64,000 bases of DNA from Nemophila menziesii (Eukaryota > Streptophyta > Magnoliopsida > Boraginales > Hydrophyllaceae): positions 16,545,730 to 16,609,729 of the forward strand of contig JARWIR010000001.1 of assembly GCA_029959085.1 (NCBI GenBank), written 5' to 3'. Positions 1 through 10,196 of this stretch are shown here, one piece after another. The position numbers were made by a program, and so were the translations under genes. The notes beneath the pieces were generated by a model that saw only the letters and a program-made list of their open reading frames with translations, did no database searches and was not told the DNA's origin. The stretch's first letter is position 1. Every line of letters begins with the position of its first letter.

Positions 1-562
1 ATAAGTTTCTACAGAAGTAGTAACATTTTTCACTGTCTTTAAGATTGTTGGATTAAAAAGGATATAATTTGGAGTTTTAATAATTATGCTGGAGAGAGAA
101 GTTGGGTGGGGTAAAGGTTAAGAAGCGGAGCACCACCAGCGTACAATAGGGAACACAAATCGCGACGGATATCGTGCGCCGATATATCGATTTAATCTAG
201 GCCTAAATATTCGGGTTATGCCTTTTCTTAGTCATTATTATTCTGAAGACAGAATACGACGTCGTTGATTGTGTTAAGATTATTTATTGATTTTTTCTTT
301 TTGCATATTCTTATTATTATGGTGGCTGTTGGGGGTTTTATGGGGGCGTCTACTTCCTGCTTTTTATATTTATTCTTATTTTATGGGGGTTAATGTTAGA
401 TGAAGAGGTGACCAAAAAAAAAAAATGTTAGATGAAGATGAAATTAATAAATATATAGTTGTATGTTTTAGATTAGCTATTTACCATCTAAATTTTACCC
501 TTCATCGCATTAGACATGTTGATGCATTAAGTTCATCTATTTATTTATATAATTCTTTGGTC
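1..562. other. AT-rich non-coding stretch
   Basis: I see no gene here. The open frame starting near 425 has no recognisable motif and sits in low-complexity AT-rich DNA. Short A and T runs occur. A T run at 563-570 may mark the poly(A) end, read on the minus strand, of the LINE relic that follows. Confidence 0.5.
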
Positions 563-616
563 TTTTTTTTCCCATACATAGGAAAAAAAATACATCAAGA
601 TTTTAAAGAAAATACA

Positions 617-1336
617 TTACAAATTCTGTACGGAGTCTGCCACAATTCTCGGGGTCGTCCATTCACTCCTATCTCTCGTAATCGACTTCCAAAGATAGCC
701 TGGGGGATCACTAAACTCAATTGGAAAGGCTCTATTATTTGCGCCTTCTCTCGCTAGATTATTCGCACACAAGTTTGATAACCTATAAATGTGGTTAAAT
801 TCAAAGTTCGGATGAGTTTTCAATAAGTCCTGGCACTCAAACCCCATATGCGAAAGCCGCCTACTTGAGCTCCCACCGTCATTCACTAGCGAATGGAGGT
901 CCTTCGAGTCGGTTTCGATAAAGAGCTTTTCGTAGCCTTTTTCTTATTGCCCATCTTAGTCCAAAGTGGAGCGCTATCAATTCCGATGTGTAAGGGGATT
1001 CCATTACACACGATCCCGCAAAACCAGTTATGAAGGTTCCTGCTTCATCCCTCAAAACGCCCCCAATTCCTGCCACACCTTTATCTATATCGAAGCACCC
1101 ATCCACGTTTAGCTTATGGCCATTTATTGGTTTATTCCATTTAAACAAGATGTTCTTAGCTGAAGTAATTATTCCACCTTCGCTCTCTTTTCCCCACGCC
1201 TTTATAAAATTAATTGCAAGCCATTTGATTCTGCGTTTTAATTCCTCCACTCTAGGCGCACCTGTGGGTGTGTTAAAGAGCCTCGTGTTTCTTGTGGTCC
1301 ATAGGACCCAAATAATAGCAGCAAAAAGGAGTGGCT
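617..1336 (-). pseudogene. LINE RNase H-like C-terminal domain (broken)
   Basis: Continuation of the same minus-strand LINE beyond the inserted copy. It resumes with LLFAAIIWVLWTTRNTRLF, the usual end of plant zf-RVT regions. It then reads NVDGCFDIDKGVAGIGGVLRD, the RVT_3-type RNase H start with its first catalytic Asp, and SELIALHFGLRWA with the Glu. A frameshift near 880-900 separates the last part, which ends NNLAREGANN. The final catalytic Asp position reads Asn. The domain would remove RNA from the RNA/DNA hybrid during element copying. The copy cannot be functional. Confidence 0.8.
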
Positions 1337-1350
1337 ACTCAATGTCATCC
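1337..1350. repeat. Target-site duplication, left copy
   Basis: 14 bp, actcaatgtcatcc, identical to 1987-2000. Together they bracket the truncated LINE at 1351-1986 and fix both of its ends. Confidence 0.85.
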
Positions 1351-1986
1351 TTTTTTTTTTGACATCAAAGTAATTCTAGTTATTACAAATACTTGTCAGA
1401 AAATTAAAAGAACTACAAACTGAAAAGTCTTTCCATCCGGATAAGCTGATATTTCTTCTAACACACTTGGCTAAAGCATCAGCTATTGCGTTGTGCTCCC
1501 TGTTTATATATGAAATCTTCCAAGTTGGAAACGCATTAATCCATCCCCTGATTTCTTCAATGATTGGGTTAAGCTTCCAATGAAGCATACCTTGTTTTTG
1601 AATGCCTTAAACAAGTTCAAGGTTGTCAGAGTAGAAAGAACTACTCTGGATGCCCGTTGATCCTGCCGATCTAAGGGCCAGGAGAAGAGCCCATGATTCA
1701 CCTTCTAATGTATTGCTAATCCTGCATCTAGTTGCTTTTTTGTGTTTAATTATGCCTTCCGTATTTACCCCTATGGCTGAGATAGCTGCAGGTTCCCATG
1801 ATGATGTGAAAGATGCATCGCTGAACCAAATAATTTCCGAAGCGTCGTCGATTGCTGGGTTGTTTCTACTAGATTCCTTTCCTTTTGGATTCCTTTTTTT
1901 ATGGGTAATATGTTCCTTTCCCTCCCTTCTTTCAAACATTCGTGTAATGGTGTCATTTGTATTCGTAGTTATATTGTTTACCACCC
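1351..1986 (-). mobile_element. 5'-truncated LINE inserted in another LINE
   Basis: A 636-bp minus-strand insert: RNase H-like domain (FSDASF, EGESWA, YSDNLE, IADALAKCVRRNISL) ending at a stop near 1376, followed by a short 3' tail and a poly(A) seen as ten T at 1351-1360. A 14-bp target duplication (actcaatgtcatcc) flanks it at 1337-1350 and 1987-2000. Its protein matches the RNase H end of the LINE at 58.4-59.2 kb (AIGVNT, IADALA versus TADALA, RRNI), not that of its host LINE. It is a typical truncated copy made by incomplete reverse transcription. Confidence 0.88.
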
Positions 1987-2000
1987 ACTCAATGTCATCC
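1987..2000. repeat. Target-site duplication, right copy
   Basis: 14 bp identical to 1337-1350. On the minus strand it encodes DDIE of the host LINE, directly followed by sequence of the inserted LINE. Confidence 0.85.
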
Positions 2001-4312
2001 ACTAGTATCTTAGTTGCCAAATGTTTACCCATCCATTGTTTTAATTGCAAAAGAGCCCCTGTATCATTCTGGCCTTGTATTCCCGCTGAATCGTGGTCAA
2101 AGCCATCATCGATAGCAGCGGTCCAGCTGCTGTTAATTTTTCTAATTTGTTCCAGCTCAACAGAATATCTACTCTCGGCACCATAGCTCAGTAGCGGATT
2201 TGATGCGTTCATGGAGCTGGTCTGAATTTCCAACCCCAGGAGGCGCCACAGCTCTCTAGCTGCTGGACACTCCATGAAGATAAGCTTAATATTCTCCCTT
2301 TTTTAGACACGAATTTGACACTCCCGAGACTCATTTATACCCCTCTTAAATAGATTTTTTGCTGTCGCAACTCGATTCTTTGCAATGCGCCACAACAGTA
2401 ATCGAACTTTCTGAGAGCATTTAAGTTTCCAAATTCTTTCCCTATTAAACTCATCCCTAGAGCTACTATTTTCTAATCTTCCAAACACAGACTTGACGGA
2501 AAAAATCCCCGAATTTTCATATTGCCACTTCACTGTAACTTCTATACCCACCTCATATTCCACAACACCATCTCGCAACACATCTAAACCAGCCATAATG
2601 GCCTTACACGGATTAGAGTCGTTAACTCTCGATTCCCTATTTAATATTCCATCCATAAAGTATTTATTTTTTAATACTTCCACCCAAGTTGTGTTTTGAC
2701 CACTTAATAATTTCCACCCTAATTTTGCCAAAAGCGCTACATTATATTGCTTCGCTTTTCTAGTTTCAAGCCCACCTTTCTGTTTAGGCCTACGAAGCTG
2801 ATCCCACGCAACCTAGTGGATTTTCTTTTCTTCATTCGACGAACCCCATATGAAATTTCTCACAAATTTATCTATATCGTTGCATACATATAGAGGCAAA
2901 CGCATCACTTGCATTTGATATATCGGCATGGCGCAAACTACAGATTGAGCTAAAGTGATGCTACCAGCTAGTGACAATGTCTTCGTCTTCCACGCGGCTA
3001 ATTTATCCCTCATCTTCTCTAAGATCTTTTTATAAAACCCTTTCGGAAGCCTACCCGACTGGATTGGAGTCCCAAGGTAACTTCCAAAGGAATCACTCAA
3101 ACAGTAGCCACTCTCGCTTGCTAATTCTTCTTGTAACATATCCGGTACATTTTTAGAAAAATAAATCAAGGATTTATCCGCACTAATCGTATGTCCGGCT
3201 TCATTACAAAAAAAAAATAGCGTGTCTTGGATTAATTTAACCTGCGATAGCGAAGCTTTCCCGAATAGTATTAAATCGTCCGCAAAGAATAAATGAGAAA
3301 GCTTCGACCCTTGACTACCCAACTTGATTGCTTCCCCTCCATGCACATTACAAAAATATATGGAGACAGTGTGTCGCCTTGGCGAATTCTCCAATGTGGC
3401 TTGAAAGGCGGCAAGGGTTCACCATCCCATATCACACTCATTTTATTTTCTTTGAGGCTTGACATGATTAAATTTATCCATTTCTCCGGGAGACCAAAAT
3501 GTCGGATCGTATCTTCAATAAAGCTCCATCTAACCTTGTCATACGCCTTCGCTAAGTCAATTTTGATTGCCATTATACCTTTTCGACCCCTAAGATATCT
3601 CATACGATGATCCACCTCACGAACAAGGACAATGTTGTCTATAGTGGAGCGACCTGGTAAAAAGCTACTCTGACAAGGTCCAATCACATCAACTAGCACC
3701 GGCTTAAGTCTATTGACCATGGCGTTCATAATAAATTTATATGGAGAATTAATTAGTTAAATAGGACGAAACAGGCATACCCGATCCGCATCTTTGACTT
3801 TCAGAATAAGGTGAATAAGCGTTCCATTTAATTCTGAAGGCAAGCTACCGATCTCCACGGCTCCCCTAACCATCTCGCATACATCCTTACCGATCGTACC
3901 CCAACATTTATGATAAAATGCAGCTGACATACCATTTGGTCTCGGACCTTTGGTCGGATTAGATTGAAACACTGCATCTTTTATTTCTTCATTTGTAAAC
4001 GGTAAGGCTAACATTTTGGATGTGTCCTCTCCTACTGGGCCCACTTTCGGAAGAGTATAAGTCCCTTGAAATGCAACCGGGGCTTCATATAATACCTCGA
4101 AATATCCACGAACCATCTCGGATAACTCCTTTTTATCTTCTACCCACTCTCCAGCATCGTTTAGTAGTCTTGTACATTTTGATTTTTTTGTTTATATTGA
4201 AGCCGCAATGTGATAGTACCTAGTGTTGCGTTCCCCAGACGCAACCCATTTAACTCTCGATTTTTCAAACGCCATAATTTCCTCCTTTTCTAGTATGCTC
4301 TCATATGCATTA
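2001..4312 (-). pseudogene. LINE ORF2 fragment: reverse transcriptase and zf-RVT (broken)
   Basis: Encodes part of the protein that would reverse-transcribe LINE RNA at a nicked target. Visible from 5' to 3': SGERNTRYYHIA linker near 4200-4280; RT start with NPTKGPRPNGMSAAFY (4116-3757); RT core with KIDLAKAYDKVRW and RQGDTLSPYIF (3729-3271), where consensus RQGDPLSP has changed P to T; the catalytic FADDLILFG box (3394-2813); and a zf-RVT domain with WKLKCSQKVRLLLWR (2731-2303). At least three frame breaks separate these pieces. The reading continues to the DDIE residues at 2000, where another LINE has inserted. Confidence 0.85.
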
Positions 4313-4373
4313 AGTTATTTAAAGAATCTTATTGGTGTGATTACCTCTTTTCTTTGAATAACACTAATTTTTT

Positions 4374-4514
4374 GAAAGTAATGCTAGATATCATTCATAT
4401 TACTGATCAATTATAAATGAAAGAAAAAATAATAAATTAAAAAAATATATATAATTAGTTTATTTGAAATCCTAATAAAAAATGATGTAATTTGGAGTAA
4501 TATCCAACATTACT
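4374..4514. mobile_element. Small MITE, Mutator-like
   Basis: A 141-bp AT-rich element starting gaaagtaatgctagatatc and ending with the approximate reverse complement (gtaatatccaacattact). It is flanked by near-matching 9-bp direct repeats (taatttttt at 4365-4373 and tattttttt at 4515-4523). Termini resemble the two better-preserved MITEs at 59435-59614 and 59804-59978. There is no coding capacity. The T-rich flanks make the duplication less decisive than in the sister copies. Confidence 0.5.
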
Positions 4515-5028
4515 TATTTTTTTACTTGTCTTGCATAGTACTATGAAAATTTATATATTCCTACTTTTATAAGTAACAAATTTTGTAGATTGTTTTTGTT
4601 ATATATGAGATTCATTGACTTAGTTCGAACCTGTACCACGAGATTGGATGACTAAAGCCCTGACCAGTGAGTTAATCCCAACTGATTACAAATTTTGTAA
4701 TTCAACATTGCGTAAAGACTCGTTTTATATTATTATTTTATCTTTAATTTTCTACTTTTTTGTCATATTTTATATTTATTTCCAATTTTGATCAAATTTA
4801 TTCTTAATTAATTTTGGTTATAATTTTATATTTTCTTATACCATTCTTTATAAATATCATTAAAAAAATTAATTCATTAAAGACTTAATTCTAATAAAAG
4901 AAGGGAAAGGTTCATTTATTCTTAATTTTGATCATATAAAATTATAAACAAATAAAAAATAGGATTAAACCTAATAAAAGTACATAATCGTTAAAAGCAA
5001 CTTTGAATAATTTACTTTATAAAAATGA
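4515..5028. other. AT-rich stretch, no gene seen
   Basis: No coding motif or RNA gene is visible. The 4610-4690 part (agttcgaacctgtacc...) resembles 33660-33740 loosely and may be a diverged repeat, but I could not delimit it. Confidence 0.4.
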
Positions 5029-5281
5029 TAGTTTCCAATTAATTACAATTCCACAAGTTTCATTCCCAAAAAAAGAAAGGAGCAATTTACTTCCTGTTTA
5101 CTCACTAATTAAAAAACTTAATTCCCAATTAATCATTTTTGGCATATTTAGCTTACATTTTTACCCTTATATGAGACAATTCCCAACTAATTACAAATTT
5201 ACACTTTTCATTCCCGAAAAAAGAAAGAGGATTTGACTTCCAACTTACTCACAAGTTAAAGAAATTAATTTTCAACTAAAC
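5029..5281. repeat. Two-copy tandem repeat, about 149-bp period
   Basis: Positions 5029-5132 and 5178-5281 share order and spacing of words: ccaaytaattacaa, then a ttcattccc block followed by an A-rich aaagaaag, then acttcc, then tactcac, then taatt. The offset is 149 bp. Both copies lie immediately left of the foldback element. No open frame is conserved between them. Confidence 0.6.
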
Positions 5282-5282
5282 C

Positions 5283-6642
5283 AATTACCAACAACTAATT
5301 CCATCACACACGCGCGTCCGTGATTCTTTTTTAAAATATGCATGACTAATTCTAAAAAGATCAAAAAAAAGAAATAAATAAATAAAAGAATTGCATTTTT
5401 GGACGAATCAAAATAATATTTACGTCTATAAATCTTTTAGATTTTTTCTGAATTTTTTGATTTTTTTTTTTAATTTTGATATTCCGTTTTATGTGTTCTT
5501 ACAATACATAAAAACACATTTATGTGTTCATGTAACACACAAAATCATATAATCAATCTAAAATATTACCTTCATAAACAAAATTATATTTTTCTCTTTA
5601 TTAATCGCATATATCCTATTTTTACTTGTTTTTAATATATTGATATATTATCTTTTTGTCCAACAATCTTTTGTTATACTGTGTGTTGTAGTAATACACA
5701 AAACAATTATTTGTGTATTACAGCAACACACAAATTTACTTTTTCTCCTCCCGTCAAGCCCATTCCCAGTTAAACATTTGTGTCTTACTTAAACTCACCA
5801 CCTTCGTAACTATGTGTTGCATCAACGCGTAGTTTTGGTTATTACGTGTTTCTGCATCACACACATTGTTTCTAGCGACCTGCATCATCACACAAATTGA
5901 CTTACACACTTGTGTTTGTCTTACATCCCTTTCGATGTGATATATGTGTATCCTATACACACAATTTTAGAGTTTAGCGTTTAGTATGGTTCTTTTGTGT
6001 GTTACTGTAATACACAAATGATTGTTTTGTGTAATAAAACAACACAGAAAATAACAAAAAAAAAAGTTGGACAAAAAGTTAATACATCAAGATAGTTACA
6101 AACGAGTAAAAATATTGTATATGTGACTAATAAAGAGGAAAAAACGATTTTGTTAAAGAAGAGAATGATTTAGATTGATTTTATAATTTTGTGTGTTACA
6201 AGAATACATAAATATATTTTTGTATGAACACATTACTCTGAATATCAAAATTTAAAAATAAAATAACTCAAAAAATTTATCTTATGTAGATATGAATTTG
6301 TCCCGTCAAAAATATAATTTTTTAATTTTTCTAATTTTTTTGTATTTAATTATGTTTTTTTATAAAAAAAAAATCACGGACGCGCGCGTGTTGTGGAATT
6401 TGGAAAATATGTTTTTGTGTGTTATAGAAATTAAAAAATTAAAATAATAAAAAATAAATAAATAAATTCAAAAAAAAAGTAAAAAAAATCCATAGACGTA
6501 AATATTAATTTGTCTCGTCCAAAAATGCAATTTTTTTTTAATTTTTTTACGATTTTTTTAGAATTAGTTATGAATTTTTTTTTAAAAACTCACGGACGCG
6601 CGCGTGTGATGAAATTTGTTGGTGGTGATTGGTGGTGGGGGT
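5283..6642. mobile_element. Long palindromic foldback element
   Basis: A roughly 1.3-kb DNA element whose left half is the imperfect reverse complement of its right half, with centre near 5900-5970. The outer arm at 5301-5430 contains cacgcgcgtccgtga and gcatttttggacga. Its inverse appears at about 6285-6400 and again at 6490-6618, so the right arm is duplicated. The interior holds many copies of palindromic words of the type gtgtgttac...aatacacaaa. It has no transposase or other protein. A related element lies at 13646-14140. Foldback or MULE-type non-autonomous DNA elements are the nearest known class, but its superfamily is not settled because no target duplication was found. Confidence 0.7.
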
Positions 6643-6683
6643 GGGGTGGTGGTGGTGGTGGTGGTAGTGGGGTGGTGGTGAAA
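6619..6683. repeat. (GGT)n-rich microsatellite
   Basis: Imperfect GGT/GTGG repeats immediately outside the right arm of the foldback element. The second foldback element also has a GGT array outside its right arm (14135-14285). Confidence 0.8.
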
Positions 6684-7020
6684 GGAAATAAATAAATAAA
6701 TATTATTATTATAAATATTGAAGATATAAGAACTAAATGGTCTACATAATTAAAGTAATTGATTTATAAGCTTATGGTATTTTTTTAATCTATCAATTTT
6801 TTGTGCTTAAGTGAGAATTAAATTGAAATTATAATTAATTGAGAATTGTTACACTCTTCATGTAATTAACTGGGTGTTGTCCCTTATAAAAAATACCTAG
6901 TAAAATAAATATTTGTTGAAAATAATCTCTCTAAAGTTTTATACCTATACAACCTTTACTATTAAATATATTATTTATTTCTAACATAATAATATTTTTT
7001 AATATTTAACAAATAATAGG
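6684..7020. other. AT-rich stretch, no gene seen
   Basis: Low-complexity AT-rich DNA between the foldback element and the start region of the LINE. No motif recognised. Confidence 0.4.
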
Positions 7021-7026
7021 ACACGT

Positions 7027-7069
7027 CCACCACCACCACTACCACCACCACCACCACCACCACTACCAT
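7027..7069. repeat. (CCA)n microsatellite
   Basis: CCACCACCA-type repeat in inverse orientation to the GGT array at 6619-6683. It lies close to, and may belong to, the 5' end of the LINE that follows. Confidence 0.75.
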
Positions 7070-7245
7070 GTAAAAAAAATTTGACCACTGCTGAAGCCAC
7101 CATCACCAACAATAACAACAACAATTACACAAGATATATTCAACTAAGGATTAAAGAAAAGCAAAGAGGAGGCACCGAATCAAAGGGCAAGAAACACCAT
7201 CAAGACCTACACCACGCTGGATTAACCCTAGAGAGATGAAATTAG

Positions 7246-7602
7246 GGTGTAATCATTATAGCGAAAGAGGAGAAGATACAAGCAAGATTGGCGTGGAGAG
7301 GAAGTTTGAAATCAAAGGATTTTTTTAACAAAATAATGGAGTACGAAGAGCGGAAGGAAGATTGGTTTTATCAATTCTCAACTGTGGTAGAAATGACACA
7401 GTTAACAAGAGACATGCAGACACTTTTTGAGGGTCACGAGATTATTACAGCAACCAAGGTAAAAACGTAGAGACGCCACCTCAAGGCTGCTAGCAATATC
7501 ATTACTACGCGAGCAACGAAGAGACTCAAATATTTTTCAATTAAGAAAGAAACCGTGCGTGGGGTAAGATCTTTGTATAAATTCATTCGACTTGAACAAG
7601 GT
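7246..7602 (+). pseudogene. Open frame in LINE leader, possible upstream protein
   Basis: The frame used by ORF1 is already open from 7246 and runs to a TAG at 7468-7470, then on through the ORF1 start at 7768 without another stop. The upstream part reads KSKDFFNKIMEYEERKED then YQFSTVVEMTQLTRDMQ, and after the stop LKAASNIITTRATKRLKYF. It looks protein-like rather than random, but I recognise no domain. From about 7610 the sequence becomes CT-rich like a 5' leader. Either an extra upstream ORF or an N-terminal extension of ORF1; low certainty. Confidence 0.4.
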
Positions 7603-7767
7603 AAAATCAACTTCATCTCCTTGCTAAACTCTCTCTGCAACAATCTGTCTTTCTTACTCAAAGCAAAACAAAAATCTCTTTATTTCCCTAATTATATCAC
7701 TAATCTCTCCCTCTCCCAACATATAACACTATCTTTTACTAATTGTATCTTCTGTGAGAACTGTGTA

Positions 7768-9441
7768 ATGGCTTCCAGGGATTTTCATTCACTTCCTATC
7801 ATACCACTGACTGAGCATAAGTATAGGAAGCTGGGAGTAATTGACATCGGGGTTAAAGCTCGCTTAGCTGAAAGCATGAAGGAGGAGAAGGCAGTTCTAT
7901 TGAAGGTCATAGGAGATTCTACTGTGTATGCTGTTCAAATGCGAAAATTCATTGAAGATAGATGGGGTATCCAGGGCCACTTCCGCCTATCTGACGTCAA
8001 GACAAATATTTTTAAGCTTGAAATCTTCAATGAACGAGAGTTTAAAAGAGTCTGGGAAATGCGCCCTAGCATAGTGCAGAAGATGCATATGAGCATGACG
8101 ATTTGGCCTCAGGTAATAGAATTTCCAGACCTTAATATTGACTATTCTTCGATTTGGGTTCAGGTTAGAGGACTAGCGTTTAAACAGAACAATGTAAACA
8201 CTGTCAAAGCTTTGGAGATATGTTTTATCAAGGTTGAAGCCATCGATTATCCAATTGTTGCCAACTGTGAAATCAAGATCTTGCGCTTCAGAGTTAGAAT
8301 CAACACAAAGTACCCTCTACCACCTGGTACTTACCTTCTACAAGAGGAAGGAGCAGCATGGGTTGTATTTCAATACGAGAATACTGGCACGCTTTGTTTT
8401 AGGTGTGGAAGAATTGGACATCAGTATGGGGACTGCCCAGTTAGAGTCATCAGGCAGGTGGAGGATATAGATGAAAGGAGGAAGGTTACTTGGAGTATTG
8501 ACAACATAGCAAAATTCCCTCCTTTTAATCCAATCTATGGCCTTCACTTAAAGGTTGATGGTGAGTTTGTTCACTTTTCTTATAATAACAATGAAACTCG
8601 AGGTACAGGAACGAACATGGAGATTAGGAATCCAGCAAGAGGGTTAGTGATAAGAGAACCAATGGAAGGAGACCTTAGCAAATTCAACTACACAAAAAAC
8701 GCAGGCTTGAGCAGAATGGCAACCCAGAGAAACACAGGGGAGGAGAAGCAAGGGGAAGAGAGGGACTGGAATAATTGGAACAAACAGATGCATGATTTAA
8801 GGATCGAAATCCATGAATCAGCGCAAAAGATTGAAGCTTTCAAGAGAACCCATGGGATAACTGATGAAGGAGAAGATGAGAATTCTGGAAATGTGTGAGC
8901 AGCTCTCATGGCTTTTGAGGAGGAAGTGAGGAAGATAAAGGGTAAACAAGGCATGAATCACAACACTAACAACTCTGAGAATCAAGATAGTGGATTCGAG
9001 AATCAGCAGACTATCAAAAGAAGGAGAGAGCAAAGAAACTCACAAATGGAGAATGAAATTAGTAGGAAAAAAGCTCAAATCACAGGTGGCTTCAAAAAAT
9101 TAAGAGTTGTGGATCCCATTGAGGATTTTGTTAACAAAAACAAGTACAGTTTACTAGAAGATGAAAACGAGGAGAGTGATTACATTCAGAAGACTAAGGA
9201 GAAGAAGAAGGGTAAAGGAGAAGCATCAAAGATATTAAACGCATCTGATTCCCAGTTTGAGCCAGAGGAAGAACAAGAAGGCAGCTAGGAGAATAGCGAA
9301 AATTACTTCGAAAAGGATTATGAGGGAGGAGGAGATGACCATGATATGAATTTCCAATATGACGATGCAGAGGAGGAGGAGATGTCCCAGAATTCCAAAA
9401 AAGGAGGCGGCTACTCCAGTAAAGCCGCGAATTACATATGA
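7768..9441 (+). pseudogene. LINE ORF1 (RNA-binding, DUF4283-like, zinc knuckle), two in-frame stops
   Basis: ORF1 proteins of plant L1 elements bind element RNA. The start at 7768 (MASRDFHSLPIIPLT) fits the family's usual N-terminus. The first 220 residues are DUF4283-like (IWVQVRGL), followed by a CCHC knuckle CFRCGRIGHQYGDC at about 8395-8436. The C-terminal part is acidic and lysine-rich, as is common. In-frame TGA at 8896-8898 and TAG at 9286-9288 break it, yet the frame stays unchanged to a TGA at 9439-9441. That last stop overlaps the ORF2 ATG by ATGA. The frame contains no frameshift. Confidence 0.82.
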
Positions 9442-10196
9442 CTACCATGTTTTGGAATGTCCAGGGATTACGAGCTCCCTTGACATTGACCAGGATACGC
9501 TCGTTGGTGGCTCAATTTAAACCTCAGGTGGTGGTGTGCTGTGAAACAATGTTAAAGGAAGTGGATTCCTTTGATGTTGTTAAGAAGTTTGGTTTTGAAA
9601 AATCTTTTGTTGTAGAACCCACTGGAAGTGCTTCTCACTCCGGTGGGTTTTTGGTTTTATGGCACGTTGGTGTGCCTCTTGCTGTAGTGCTCTCTAATTC
9701 CTATTTTGTAGTTGTTAAAATTAATGAACTTTCTTTTTCTTATTTCATGATCTTTATACACGCACCAAATGATCCAAATGATAGGAAAAGAGTCTTTGAC
9801 GAAATTTCCATATGGGCAAGTGGAATAAAAGAACCATGGACAATTATTGGGGACTTTAACGCTATTCCAAATAATAACGAGAAACTCAGCAAGAATCCTG
9901 CAAACTTATTACATATTAATGACTTTTTGAATTTTACCTCCACTAACACTTTATGTGAGATTAAATCTAACGGGTGTTTTTTTACATGGTCAAACGAGAT
10001 GGAAGGAGACAAGCACGTAAAGACAAGAATAGATCGTGGACTCGCAAACTATGAGTGGATGAGCAGATTTCCAAGGGCACAAATATTCATCCCTCCGGCA
10101 ATCGGGTCGGATCACTCACCTCTTATACTCCATCATGATATTAACATGAAAACTGGAATTAAATACTTTAAATTTGAAACCCGTTTGGCTAGATAA
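9438..10196 (+). pseudogene. LINE ORF2, endonuclease (APE) part
   Basis: The apurinic-type endonuclease that nicks target DNA. Visible motifs: MFWNVQGLRAP at the start (catalytic Asn), CCET with the Glu, IIGDFNAIPNN, RIDRGLANYEW, and the terminal IGSDHSPLIL with the catalytic His. The start ATG at 9438 overlaps the ORF1 stop. One inserted base in the T run near 10186-10188 shifts the frame, producing a TAA at 10194-10196. The protein continues in another frame from about 10183. Apart from this the domain looks intact. Confidence 0.88.

Larger units (their letters stand above)
563..4312 (-). mobile_element. LINE relic (L1-like), 5'-truncated, interrupted by a second LINE
   Basis: Minus-strand non-LTR retrotransposon remnant. 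Reading from 4312 downward it shows the end of the linker before RT (SGERNTRYYHIA), the RT domain, a zf-RVT domain, and an RNase H-like domain ending near 617. The endonuclease domain and ORF1 are missing, so the copy is 5'-truncated. A T run at 563-570 is a candidate poly(A) tail. The RT is of a different plant LINE type (KIDLAKAYDKVRW, LPEKW) from the LINEs at 9.4 and 55 kb (AKAYDQV, FCEKW). Positions 1351-1986 are a foreign LINE insertion. Confidence 0.85.

Noticed and set aside
1650..2186. 178-residue plus-strand open frame
   Set aside because: Shadow of the minus-strand LINE zf-RVT/RNase H frames, which carry clear motifs.
5754..5960. 68-residue frame in the centre of the foldback element
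   Set aside because: Made of the reiterated palindromic words; not a plausible protein.
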